DNA from: a virus
DNA length: 64,000 nt
Virus record (IMG/VR): IMGVR_UViG_3300020182_000010
Span: 1 to 64,000 of that record
Reading direction: 5' to 3' (one strand)
Below the pieces are notes generated by a model. It was given only the letters and a program-made list of their open reading frames with translations, did no database searches and was not told the origin of the DNA. The translations under genes were made by a program, and so were the position numbers. Below are positions 26,999 through 33,279 of the stretch, piece by piece. Position 1 is the stretch's first letter. Every line of letters starts with the position of its first letter.

Positions 26999-27073
26999 TG
27001 GTATCCCGTAGGGGAATCGAACCCCTCTTTTCAGGTTGAAAACCTAACGTCCTAACCGATAGACGAACGGGAC
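26999..27073 (-). tRNA. tRNA-Glu (TTC)
   Basis: 75 nt with CCA. Acceptor GTCCCGT/ACGGGAT, anticodon loop TTTTCAA, T arm GTTCGATTC. Reads GAA. Eight bases from tRNA-Pro. Confidence 0.95.
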
Positions 27074-27164
27074 AAATAATCTCAAGCAGTTTATGGTCCT
27101 GCTTAGGACATTCTGGGCACCATTTGCTCAATTATTTTATAAGGGGAACAAAACCCTTTGACTA

Positions 27165-27241
27165 TGGCGCGGTTGACGGGACTCGAACCCGCGACCCTCG
27201 GCGTGACAGGCCGATACTCTAACCAACTGAGCTACAACCGC
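27165..27241 (-). tRNA. tRNA-Asp (GTC)
   Basis: 77 nt with CCA. Acceptor GCGGTTG/CAACCGC, anticodon loop CTGTCAC in stem TCGGC/GCCGA, canonical D arm GCTCAGTTGGTTAGAG. Separated by about 91 bases of non-coding sequence from tRNA-Glu. Confidence 0.95.
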
Positions 27242-27247
27242 TTGTTA

Positions 27248-27490
27248 TTATTCTCCAATGGCAAATGACAATTGACGTTCTGCATCTGCCTCTTCTTTGC
27301 GTTCTGCAATAATCATATCGACAATTTCATTAAATGAATCATAAAATTCTTCATCGTCTTTCCAGAATGAGCGACACGCAGCATATGCATCAGCATCTAC
27401 GAAATTCCAGTTGATTGAGTAATCATCATTGAGATTTTCTGATTTCTCAACTGCAGCACGGATTTCGATTTCAAGCATTGAATAGATCAT
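27248..27490 (-). CDS. small acidic hypothetical protein (80 aa)
   Basis: 80 aa (or 76 from the second Met, MLEIEIRAAVEKSEN). Acidic with helical pattern FYDSFNEIVDMIIAERKEE; no known motif. Own sigma70-type promoter at 27521-27550; ends 6 bases before tRNA-Asp, so the tRNAs could be co-transcribed from the same promoter. Confidence 0.65.
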   Translation of the reverse strand: MIYSMLEIEIRAAVEKSENLNDDYSINWNFVDADAYAACRSFWKDDEEFYDSFNEIVDMIIAERKEEADAERQLSFAIGE

Positions 27491-27520
27491 TGTGATTCTC
27501 TCTCATTGTTTCTATACATA

Positions 27521-27550
27521 CTTTATAGCACTATTAAAATAGATTGTCAA
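27521..27550 (-). promoter_or_regulatory. sigma70-type promoter
   Basis: Minus strand TTGACA, 17-base spacer, TATAAAG; drives the 80-aa gene and plausibly the downstream tRNA block. The spacer lacks the conserved CGAATCAC element of the other copies. Confidence 0.75.
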
Positions 27551-27566
27551 GCATTATTTTAAATTG

Positions 27567-27695
27567 TTATTCTAATCCCACGCACGGAATAATAATAGAT
27601 TGCTGGCAGTTATCTGGGTAGGCAATTGCAGCACCAAGAATAGGCAATCCTACCATAAAGAAAGTAATAATAATAAAAGATAACAATAGTTTCAT
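27567..27695 (-). CDS. 42-aa small secreted or membrane peptide
   Basis: ATG at 27693-27695; MKLLLSFIIITFFMVGLPIL is a strong hydrophobic leader, followed by a short tail with two Cys (YPDNCQQSIIIPCVG). Located between tRNA-Tyr and the promoter of the 80-aa gene. No ribosome site stronger than AGGATTATAAC. Function unknown. Confidence 0.5.
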   Translation of the reverse strand: MKLLLSFIIITFFMVGLPILGAAIAYPDNCQQSIIIPCVGLE

Positions 27696-27712
27696 AAGTT
27701 ATAATCCTAGTT

Positions 27713-27796
27713 TGGTGGGCGACCCTGGAATCGAACCAGGCGTGCGTCTCCGCGAGGGAGTTACAGTCCCCTGCCACACCTTGCGGCCTGTCGCCC
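27713..27796 (-). tRNA. tRNA-Tyr (GTA)
   Basis: 84 nt with CCA. Acceptor GGGCGAC/GTCGCCC, anticodon loop CTGTAAC, long variable arm of class II type as usual for bacterial tRNA-Tyr, T arm GTTCGATTC. Confidence 0.92.
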
Positions 27797-27806
27797 ACTT
27801 TAAATT

Positions 27807-27897
27807 TGGTAGAAGTGGGTGGATTCGAACCACCTCAAAGGCGCTAATCTGGCGCAAAGAGCATATAAAACTCCTCTGACTACCAAGTCTCACTTCC
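27807..27897 (-). tRNA. class II-like tRNA, anticodon probably TAT (Ile), odd
   Basis: 91 nt with encoded CCA. Acceptor GGAAGTG/CACTTCT, D arm GAC-TTGGTA-GTC, T arm GGTGG-TTCGAAT-CCACC. The best anticodon stem GGAGT/GCTCT (two G-U pairs) leaves loop TTTATAT, anticodon TAT (codon AUA). A 23-nt variable region with a short GCGC stem makes it class II, unusual for tRNA-Ile. The weak anticodon stem makes the assignment tentative. Confidence 0.6.
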
Positions 27898-27904
27898 GAT
27901 TTTT

Positions 27905-27981
27905 TGGTGCTCCCGGTAGGACTCGAACCTACGACCGACCCGTTATGAGCGGGTGGCTCTAACCAACTGAGCTACAGGAGC
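27905..27981 (-). tRNA. tRNA-Met or tRNA-Ile2 (CAT)
   Basis: 77 nt with CCA. Acceptor GCTCCTG/CGGGAGC, anticodon stem ACCCG/CGGGT with loop CTCATAA, D arm GCTCAGTTGGTTAGAG. Not an initiator by structure; whether it is elongator Met or lysidine-modified Ile2 cannot be decided by eye. Confidence 0.92.
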
Positions 27982-27989
27982 GTTATTTC

Positions 27990-28064
27990 TGGAGCGGGTA
28001 AGGAGAATCGAACTCCTGTCTAAAGGTTGGAAACCTACCGTAATAACCACTATACGATACCCGC
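27990..28064 (-). tRNA. tRNA-Gly (TCC)
   Basis: 75 nt with CCA. Acceptor GCGGGTA/TACCCGC, anticodon loop TTTCCAA, T arm GTTCGATTC. Reads GGA/GGG. Confidence 0.94.
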
Positions 28065-28072
28065 GGTTTATT

Positions 28073-28252
28073 TTATCTTTCTACTAAAGGAGTAGCAGCC
28101 TGTGAATCATGATAGTCACCACTTGTATAGTAATCACGATACGCAACCTCTTTGACCATTATACCGTTCTTCATACGATATGTAACAATTTCTCTACGAA
28201 TGACACCAGTAGTATCAGCATCAAATGCGGCTTTAAATGGTCCATCTGCCAT
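28073..28252 (-). CDS. small hypothetical protein (59 aa)
   Basis: ATG at 28250-28252 after AAGGAGAATATA, a good ribosome site. 59 codons (MADGPFKAAFDADTTG ... YHDSQAATPLVER). Soluble, no motif recognised. Inserted between tRNA-Leu and tRNA-Gly; the site and frame length support a real gene. Confidence 0.75.
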   Translation of the reverse strand: MADGPFKAAFDADTTGVIRREIVTYRMKNGIMVKEVAYRDYYTSGDYHDSQAATPLVER

Positions 28253-28275
28253 ATTATATTCTCCTTAATAATATT

Positions 28276-28361
28276 TGGTACTCGTACCCGGACTTGAACC
28301 GGGACGCCTCAAGGGCAACAGATTTTAAGTCTGGCGCGTCTACCGATTCCGCCATACGAGC
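28276..28361 (-). tRNA. tRNA-Leu (TAA)
   Basis: 86 nt with CCA. Acceptor GCTCGTA/TACGAGT, class II variable arm, anticodon stem CCAGA/TCTGT-like with loop CTTAAAA, anticodon TAA (UUA), a codon frequent in this AT-rich genome. Confidence 0.93.
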
Positions 28362-28368
28362 ATATTAA

Positions 28369-28629
28369 TTAGATGATGTAATCATCGTGTTCATTTTCCC
28401 ATTGATTAATGGCATTTCTTAGTCCCATTGCTAACCAATCACCACCTGACATATCAAGCATTTCGCTCCATTGGTCAACAACTTCATCGATTTGTTCACG
28501 CTCTAATTCATCTGGTGAATCTACCCCAAAATGTTCCTGAATTAGTCCAAAGGCCCACTCGGTAACTTCACCTTCCAACCAATCAAGCATTTTGTGTGGA
28601 CGATGGATTTCAAATTTATCTTCACTCAT
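28369..28629 (-). CDS. acidic small protein (86 aa)
   Basis: Start taken at ATG 28627-28629 (MSEDKFEIHRP) because GGAGG lies just before it; the upstream ATG has none. Acidic (WLEGEVTEWAFGLIQEHFG, DELEREQIDEVVDQWSEML), helical, no motif named. Sits between tRNA-Arg and tRNA-Leu. Confidence 0.75.
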   Translation of the reverse strand: MSEDKFEIHRPHKMLDWLEGEVTEWAFGLIQEHFGVDSPDELEREQIDEVVDQWSEMLDMSGGDWLAMGLRNAINQWENEHDDYII

Positions 28630-28654
28630 GTTCGCCTCCATTTCTCCTTTAATT

Positions 28655-28731
28655 TGGCGATCCCTATAGGATTCGAACCTATGACCTAGTGCTTAGAAGG
28701 CACTTGCTCTATCCAGCTGAGCTAAGGAATC
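28655..28731 (-). tRNA. tRNA-Arg (TCT)
   Basis: 77 nt with CCA. Acceptor GATTCCT/AGGGATC, anticodon stem AGTGC/GCACT with loop CTTCTAA, T arm GTTCGAATC. Reads AGA/AGG, common in AT-rich phages and rare in many hosts. Confidence 0.94.
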
Positions 28732-28741
28732 ATTATTCTTT

Positions 28742-28957
28742 TTAGTAAATAAGTTGCATACCATCTACATTAGATTGTTTCCAGCCACGTGCCAATGCGT
28801 GTGCATCAATAATATCTTTACGTTTGGAATCTGGCGACATTTTTACTTTGTTCGCCCAATCTTGCATTTCCATTTCAACCATAATTGCTTGTTGTCCGCG
28901 TGACACACCAGCATTAACTTTGTTTACTTCATTCCAAATAATATTAGCATCTGACAT
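28742..28957 (-). CDS. small hypothetical protein (71 aa)
   Basis: 71 aa, helical, with NKVNAGVSRGQQAIMVEMEM and KRKDIIDAHALARGWKQS; no motif recognised. Transcribed from its own promoter at 28986-29014, which also lies upstream of the tRNA cluster. Confidence 0.7.
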   Translation of the reverse strand: MSDANIIWNEVNKVNAGVSRGQQAIMVEMEMQDWANKVKMSPDSKRKDIIDAHALARGWKQSNVDGMQLIY

Positions 28958-28985
28958 AGTGTATTCCTTTTCATCTGTTATAATA

Positions 28986-29014
28986 GTTATAGCATATTGA
29001 TTCTAGATTGTCAA
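28986..29014 (-). promoter_or_regulatory. sigma70-type promoter
   Basis: Minus strand TTGACA, 17-base spacer containing GAATCAAT, then TATAAC. Likely drives the 71-aa gene and then the tRNA region. Confidence 0.75.
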
Positions 29015-29017
29015 CCG

Positions 29018-29149
29018 TTAATTTCCAAAATAACTAATTAAATTCCACCAAGTATATTCTTTACCTTGGCCAAAATTCATCCAACCCAATGCAAATACAC
29101 TGACTAATACATAGCAAATAATTTCATTAAGTTTTTCATGATTAGTCAT
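29018..29149 (-). CDS. 43-aa small membrane protein
   Basis: ATG 29147-29149 overlaps the end of the 55-aa gene (TAA eight bases in). MTNHEKLNEIICYVLVSVFA then a hydrophobic stretch about residues 10-24 and an aromatic tail (YTWWNLISYFGN). One likely membrane segment. Position and overlap support a genuine gene; function unknown. Confidence 0.55.
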   Translation of the reverse strand: MTNHEKLNEIICYVLVSVFALGWMNFGQGKEYTWWNLISYFGN

Positions 29150-29309
29150 GTGGTGCATACTCCTCTTCAAATTCATTAAATGAATTTTTCTTTTCATCTA
29201 GCATACGTTCTAGTGTATGAATTGCCATACGCTTTTCATCGCTTGCACCTTCTGTCAAATTGATGATTGCATTTTGAAGTGTTTCGATATCTTGTAATAC
29301 TTCGTTCAT
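29142..29309 (-). CDS. small hypothetical protein (55 aa)
   Basis: Start at ATG 29307-29309 (MNEVLQDIETLQ) because the promoter -10 lies at 29337-29342 and GAGGA precedes this ATG, excluding a longer frame. Acidic helical protein; no motif. First gene after its promoter; the next frame overlaps it by 8 bases. Confidence 0.7.
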   Translation of the reverse strand: MNEVLQDIETLQNAIINLTEGASDEKRMAIHTLERMLDEKKNSFNEFEEEYAPHD

Positions 29310-29336
29310 AGTAATCCTCATTGTTATTACTATTAT

Positions 29337-29365
29337 GTTATACAATGATTCGTTCTAAATGTCAA
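29337..29365 (-). promoter_or_regulatory. sigma70-type promoter with conserved spacer
   Basis: Minus strand TTGACA, 17-base spacer with ACGAATCATTG, then TATAAC; overlaps the last codons of the 235-aa gene. Confidence 0.78.
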
Positions 29366-30062
29366 GATATATTTTGTTTAACCAATCAAAATTATTAATT
29401 TTCTGTAAGTCATTAGGAGAATTACAATGTTTTTTGCCATAGTCTGCTCCCATTGTTGCACCAATAGAAATCAATTCATGATGTTCAATGGGCATCGGTG
29501 ATTTCCAACGGTCGAGTCTCTTTTCTATATCATCAGTTGCTACGCCACTTGCGAGTTTTGTACATTCTCTAAATGCACCTTTCCAAGCATTAAATGGTGT
29601 ATTTGCAAATCTAGTTTCATTTGCAGGTATATCTATACGATAATATGGAAAGCCAAGTTTTGCCACACCAGTAGTAACATCAACTATTTTTGTCGTGCTT
29701 TCAATAAAGAATGAATTACGATTAAATAATTTAACACCACCATATCCTGCTAGTTCACCAGTAGCAGGGTTTAATGCTCTCCAAACGTGAGTACATTGAG
29801 CCTGTGGTACACCTGGATATACATCTATTCTATTAGATGGTATATACGAAAAATCAAAATCATCGATTATCCAGGCATCACCATCCACCACATAAAAGTT
29901 TTCGGTTGCACTTTGTTCGGCACACGCACGATGTGCTTCATATACGCCATCAACATCAGCAGTATTAATAACTCGCTGATCCTCACCAACCTTAGATAAT
30001 ATTCTATTTAAATTGTTATCTGAATAATCATCCCGGTAAGTAAGATAGAATACATCTATCAC
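29355..30062 (-). CDS. GT-A-like glycosyltransferase candidate (235 aa)
   Basis: 235 aa. Begins MIDVFYLTYRDD and contains VVDGDAWI near residue 80, a DxD-like metal-binding signature, and 'FYVVDGDAWIIDDFDF'. Resembles small glycosyltransferase-fold proteins of marine phages, but no full family match is recognised. It starts with GTG whose TGA neighbour forms a GTGA overlap with the co-chaperonin gene, so it is translationally coupled to it. Confidence 0.5.
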   Translation of the reverse strand: MIDVFYLTYRDDYSDNNLNRILSKVGEDQRVINTADVDGVYEAHRACAEQSATENFYVVDGDAWIIDDFDFSYIPSNRIDVYPGVPQAQCTHVWRALNPATGELAGYGGVKLFNRNSFFIESTTKIVDVTTGVAKLGFPYYRIDIPANETRFANTPFNAWKGAFRECTKLASGVATDDIEKRLDRWKSPMPIEHHELISIGATMGADYGKKHCNSPNDLQKINNFDWLNKIYLDI

Positions 30063-30394
30063 GCCACTTGAATCTCTGGCGGTTTACCATTGTCACTTAC
30101 GCCTAAAATTCCTTCTGGATCACCTAACCAAAAGCGAATAGATGTATCATCTGAAAGTCTCAAATCTTGTCCCTGTGACCATCTGCCGTGTTGCATTAGA
30201 ACCCAATCACCCACACGCACATCTTTCTGTTCTGGTCCTACTGCATAAACTTCTGCCCAGCGTGGTCTAATGCCTCTATCGCCTGATTCTGCTGTACTAT
30301 CATCCAAATGAATAATTCCATTTAGTTTTTTAAATCCTGTATCCATATTAGTAAGAATAATTTTATTTCCAATTGGGGATAACGTTTTCATCAT
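30059..30394 (-). CDS. GroES-like co-chaperonin (gp31-like)
   Basis: 111-112 aa, the length of T4 gp31. Start taken at ATG 30392-30394 (AAGGAA upstream; a second ATG is next to it). GroES-fold signatures: MKTLSPIGNKIILT (strand near N-terminus), AEVYAVGPE, and VRVGDWVLMQHG. A mobile-loop-like TAESGDRGIRPRW lies between. In T4-type phages gp31 replaces GroES on GroEL to fold the major capsid protein. Followed by the coupled glycosyltransferase-like gene. Confidence 0.78.
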   Translation of the reverse strand: MMKTLSPIGNKIILTNMDTGFKKLNGIIHLDDSTAESGDRGIRPRWAEVYAVGPEQKDVRVGDWVLMQHGRWSQGQDLRLSDDTSIRFWLGDPEGILGVSDNGKPPEIQVA

Positions 30395-30401
30395 TGTTTC
30401 C

Positions 30402-30842
30402 TTATTTTGATTTTTTAGATTTATTTTTCTTTGTTTCATCTGCTTTTACAAAATTACCATCATCATCTTCTACCCATTCATCATCATTATATTCTTCTGG
30501 TATTGGTCCAGGGCTAACATCTTCAAATACTGGTTCTACTTTTGTTTCTTTTTGAGCAGGTTGTTCTGGCTCTTGCCAATCATCTTCCATTGGTTTATCT
30601 GGTGTTTTGGGTGCAGGCGTATCATCTAATTTAATACTTGCACTTTTTACTGCATTGGGGTTATTCCGGTTATAATGTTCTCTTGCTATTTCATCAGCAC
30701 TTTTCATAACTCTGCCTGCTCTACCAAGTTTATCACCTCTAGCATTGGATGCAGTATTACCTACTGTTATATTTTTATCTTGTTGAGCCAGTAATTTGCC
30801 AATATCAATATTAACACCTCGCATACTTTTATAATTTTTCAT
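30402..30842 (-). CDS. hypothetical acidic protein (146 aa)
   Basis: 146 aa. N-terminal half basic (MRGVNIDIGKLLAQQDKNIT, ARGDKLGRAGRV), C-terminal half extremely acidic and Pro-rich (EEYNDDEWVEDDDGNFV) with a Lys tail. Looks intrinsically disordered, like scaffold or core proteins, but no named family. Lies seven bases before the co-chaperonin gene. Confidence 0.65.
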   Translation of the reverse strand: MKNYKSMRGVNIDIGKLLAQQDKNITVGNTASNARGDKLGRAGRVMKSADEIAREHYNRNNPNAVKSASIKLDDTPAPKTPDKPMEDDWQEPEQPAQKETKVEPVFEDVSPGPIPEEYNDDEWVEDDDGNFVKADETKKNKSKKSK

Positions 30843-30855
30843 ATCTTCGCCTTTT

Positions 30856-31404
30856 CTATCTTAGGAATTCACGCCAATCTAGTTTATATTGAATACTATT
30901 TATCTTGTGAATCCCTATTAGGTATAACACATAACTTGCTACACTACTTCCACGACCTACGCCCCATACTATTTTATTTTCTTGCATAAAGTCTACTAGA
31001 TAAACCATATACTGCAGGAGTGGAAACATATCACGTTTTTTAAATTCTTCTAGTTCTTCAAGGCACCTGTCGTGATTTTCTCTAGGACTTAATCTTAATA
31101 CATAATCAATAATATTTAAGTTCTTATAACTATCTGGTATAAACCATTTTGATTGATTATCTTTATCAAATTCAGAGATTTCAGAAGTTACTAATTCATT
31201 TGGTAACACTGTATTAATTGTTAAATAATTACTTTGAATTGCATCATTATACTTTTCGAAATCATCATGCCATTCCACTCTTTTTATACATTCTATATTT
31301 TCGCCATTGTATAACATTTCATATAAATCATGTCGGTTATAGATGACACGGCCGTATTGATCTTTTAATGAATCAATCTTCAACGATTTTTGGCTGCCAA
31401 TCAT
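30856..31404 (-). CDS. DnaE-palm-like (GRGS) phage protein
   Basis: 182 aa. The C-terminal third matches the DnaE (Pol III alpha) palm: FPLLQYMVYLVDFMQENKI, then the nucleotide-binding GVGRGSSVASYVLYLIGI and DWREFLR, aligning with E. coli PVGPGRGSGAGSLVAYAL...RFL. It ends just where DnaE would continue to its catalytic PDFDVDF aspartates, which are absent here, so polymerase activity is unlikely. Similar small proteins seem to recur in marine T4-like phages, so this is probably a fixed family rather than a chance fragment; a clamp-loader or polymerase-binding decoy is a guess. Overlaps the 222-aa gene by 32 bases. Confidence 0.75.
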   Translation of the reverse strand: MIGSQKSLKIDSLKDQYGRVIYNRHDLYEMLYNGENIECIKRVEWHDDFEKYNDAIQSNYLTINTVLPNELVTSEISEFDKDNQSKWFIPDSYKNLNIIDYVLRLSPRENHDRCLEELEEFKKRDMFPLLQYMVYLVDFMQENKIVWGVGRGSSVASYVLYLIGIHKINSIQYKLDWREFLR

Positions 31405-32041
31405 GTATTTTTATAACCTCACCTGGATCATCAACAAGTTTTAATTCACCCAAAACTACCTGTTGTATTTCTTCTAATACATTATCATATTCTGGCGGGG
31501 TTGTCAAGTCTGTTTCTTCATCTACTTCATAATCAATTGTTTCCGGAGACTGTCTAAACCACCAGGGGTCTTTATAATAATATTCCTTTTGTCCTATCCA
31601 TTTTTCCAGATTTGGTAATCCAGGATAATCTTCATCTGCATATGTATAACTCATTGTGGGATTTTCAAACTTGCTTGTAATCTTAACACTTAAAATATCT
31701 ATATAGCCATCTGCTATTGTATTGAGTTTAGCATGTAGTGTCATAGCAATAATATCACTAGTGGGAACATATGGAAACATAACTATCTTATTATTCAGTT
31801 CACTTAATTTAATTGTTGCATCCTTATGTGTGCAAATACTTTGATGTAATACTTCTTCTAAAAAGAATTTCACTTTTAAAAATGCCGCGTTACCCATTGC
31901 TATGTCGGCTGTGCACCAAACAAAATCAATTTCTGCATCAAAAATTTCTGAATATAATGATGCTTCGGCCTGTATTAATGTTGTACTAAACATTGTTTTA
32001 AATGTTGTGAAACTATTTGCGGTAACAACGGTATCGGTCAT
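31373..32041 (-). CDS. hypothetical protein (222 aa)
   Basis: 222 aa; N-terminal Thr/Val-rich region then a beta-like part (DIAMGNAAFLKVKFFLEE, YVPTSDIIAMTLHAKLN) and an acidic C-terminus with EVDEETDLTTPPEYDNV. No signal peptide or motif. Its 3' end overlaps the DnaE-like start by 32 bases and its own start overlaps the upstream 126-aa gene by 4 (ATGA), so the four genes 30856-32641 form one coupled unit. Confidence 0.65.
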   Translation of the reverse strand: MTDTVVTANSFTTFKTMFSTTLIQAEASLYSEIFDAEIDFVWCTADIAMGNAAFLKVKFFLEEVLHQSICTHKDATIKLSELNNKIVMFPYVPTSDIIAMTLHAKLNTIADGYIDILSVKITSKFENPTMSYTYADEDYPGLPNLEKWIGQKEYYYKDPWWFRQSPETIDYEVDEETDLTTPPEYDNVLEEIQQVVLGELKLVDDPGEVIKIHDWQPKIVED

Positions 32042-32418
32042 TTTTTATAACTCTCTTTAAATTCAGTTCTATTTGTATTTGCGGTGCCTTCATACAACCA
32101 ATAGACATTATCATTTATATCATTTATATCATGTACTTCAGTATAAAAATCATACATAAAAAATACCTTAGGAAATAATTTACTTAGTGGTGTAATAAAA
32201 TCAATTAAATTAATAAGTTGGCAATTTGTTGTAAATTTCAATACATCATTACCGTTATCCCAAGTCATATCTTCAAAATTAAGTGTTGATTTATGCATTT
32301 GTATCCACGTATTATCTATATGTTCATAAAATCTAGTGATTTCTAAATCGTCCCCATCTGCTGTAACACTATGATATACTTTAATAATATTTTCAATCTT
32401 CGTCTGGGTCATCTTCAT
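32038..32418 (-). CDS. hypothetical protein (126 aa)
   Basis: 126 aa, alpha/beta-looking (SVTADGDDLEITRFYEHIDN, NLIDFITPLSKLFPKVFFMYD). A second ATG two codons in is equally placed behind GGAGAAG. No motif recognised; overlaps the 82-aa gene by 26 bases and the 222-aa gene by 4. Confidence 0.65.
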   Translation of the reverse strand: MKMTQTKIENIIKVYHSVTADGDDLEITRFYEHIDNTWIQMHKSTLNFEDMTWDNGNDVLKFTTNCQLINLIDFITPLSKLFPKVFFMYDFYTEVHDINDINDNVYWLYEGTANTNRTEFKESYKK

Positions 32419-32641
32419 CTTCTCCTACAACAAGGGATTCTGGCGTGCGATTGCTAATAATATCAAATCGCTGCCGTTCTAAACGCTCAGTCAATTCAAA
32501 TTGCAACATTTCTAATATATTTTGCAATTGATTAACCGCATCTTCTAGACCCATTGAATGAGCTACGTTTATTTTTTTCAAAATATCACTCATTTTTGTG
32601 TCTAGTTCCTCTTCGGAGAGACTCTTATACTCTTGAAACAT
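32393..32641 (-). CDS. coiled-coil small protein (82 aa)
   Basis: 82 aa; two helical segments (LSEEELDTKMSDILKKINVA and LQNILEMLQFELTERLERQR) form a probable coiled coil, and the C-terminus is acidic (VVGEDEDDPDED). First gene of the coupled group leading to the DnaE-like protein. No function recognised. Confidence 0.65.
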   Translation of the reverse strand: MFQEYKSLSEEELDTKMSDILKKINVAHSMGLEDAVNQLQNILEMLQFELTERLERQRFDIISNRTPESLVVGEDEDDPDED

Positions 32642-32688
32642 TATATTATTCCTTATGCCTCTTTCTTATAGTTATTTAGTATAAGAAT

Positions 32689-33045
32689 TTATTTTATGAA
32701 TTGTTTTAATTCTGGTGCCTTCCAACCTTCTGGTTTTAATACCTTGCCGTCTTCACGTTTAATTACTTTGCCGGTATCTAGATTAATTTTAGCAAAGTTT
32801 GTGTTCATTACTTCCTTCCACGCCGATTCTGCATCCCAGCCAGCAGCACGAATAGCACCAATGGTAACAACCAAAATATCAACTAATGCATCAAGTTGTT
32901 CTACTTTGTCCTCAGCAACAACTGCATCTAATAATTCATTATACTCTTCATCAATTAATCCCAGATACATACGATAGTTTTCAGGTGATGATGGTTGGTC
33001 ACACGCTTCGGCAAATTTATTAATGTCTTCAAATACGTTTGTCAT
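32689..33045 (-). CDS. MazG-like nucleotide pyrophosphohydrolase
   Basis: 118 aa. All-alpha NTP-pyrophosphohydrolase fold: EEYNELLDAV (EExxE) and DALVDILVVTIG (ExxD-type metal site) are the two acidic motifs, with NFAKINLDTGKVIKREDGKV after them. The layout fits small MazG-like proteins common in marine phages, which may trim NTPs or lower (p)ppGpp. Promoter at 33078-33106 has a perfect TATAAT. Confidence 0.85.
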   Translation of the reverse strand: MTNVFEDINKFAEACDQPSSPENYRMYLGLIDEEYNELLDAVVAEDKVEQLDALVDILVVTIGAIRAAGWDAESAWKEVMNTNFAKINLDTGKVIKREDGKVLKPEGWKAPELKQFIK

Positions 33046-33077
33046 TTTCTGCTACTTTCTTTTTGTATAATTATTAC

Positions 33078-33106
33078 ATTATACATTATTTTAACGGAGT
33101 ATGCAA
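33078..33106 (-). promoter_or_regulatory. sigma70-type promoter (TTGCAT-17-TATAAT)
   Basis: Minus strand: TTGCAT, 17-base spacer, perfect TATAAT, about 33 bases upstream of the MazG-like start. Confidence 0.75.
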
Positions 33107-33131
33107 CTACTATTTTTCATTTTATTATAAT

Positions 33132-33266
33132 TCATTTTTTTAGAAATGATCTTGCTATAATTCCACTTTTTGTTATAATAACAATATTGTTATTTTCATC
33201 AAGTATTCGATAATATAATACTCTATGGCCTGTTTTTGTCCTATTTTCTTCTATTCGTTTCATCAT
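33132..33266 (-). CDS. 44-aa basic small protein
   Basis: Tandem ATGATG at 33261-33266, 14 bases after the putA stop. 44 codons; basic N-terminus MMKRIEENRTKTGHRVLYY followed by a beta-like NNNIVIITKSGIIARSF. Likely last gene of the proline operon; no motif recognised. Confidence 0.5.
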   Translation of the reverse strand: MMKRIEENRTKTGHRVLYYRILDENNNIVIITKSGIIARSFLKK

Positions 33267-33279
33267 ATTATCTTCACCC

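Noticed and set aside
26808-27011. Plus-strand frame over tRNA-Ser and tRNA-Pro resembling 'GWDSNP' peptides
   Set aside because: A well-known artefact of antisense tRNA genes.
27074-27164. Possible further tRNA between tRNA-Glu and tRNA-Asp
   Set aside because: No TTCGA-type T loop or matching acceptor stem is visible.
27610-27893. Minus-strand open frames reading through tRNA-Tyr and the neighbouring tRNA
   Set aside because: They translate tRNA sequence and lack ribosome sites; the 42-aa frame at 27567-27695 is a better call.
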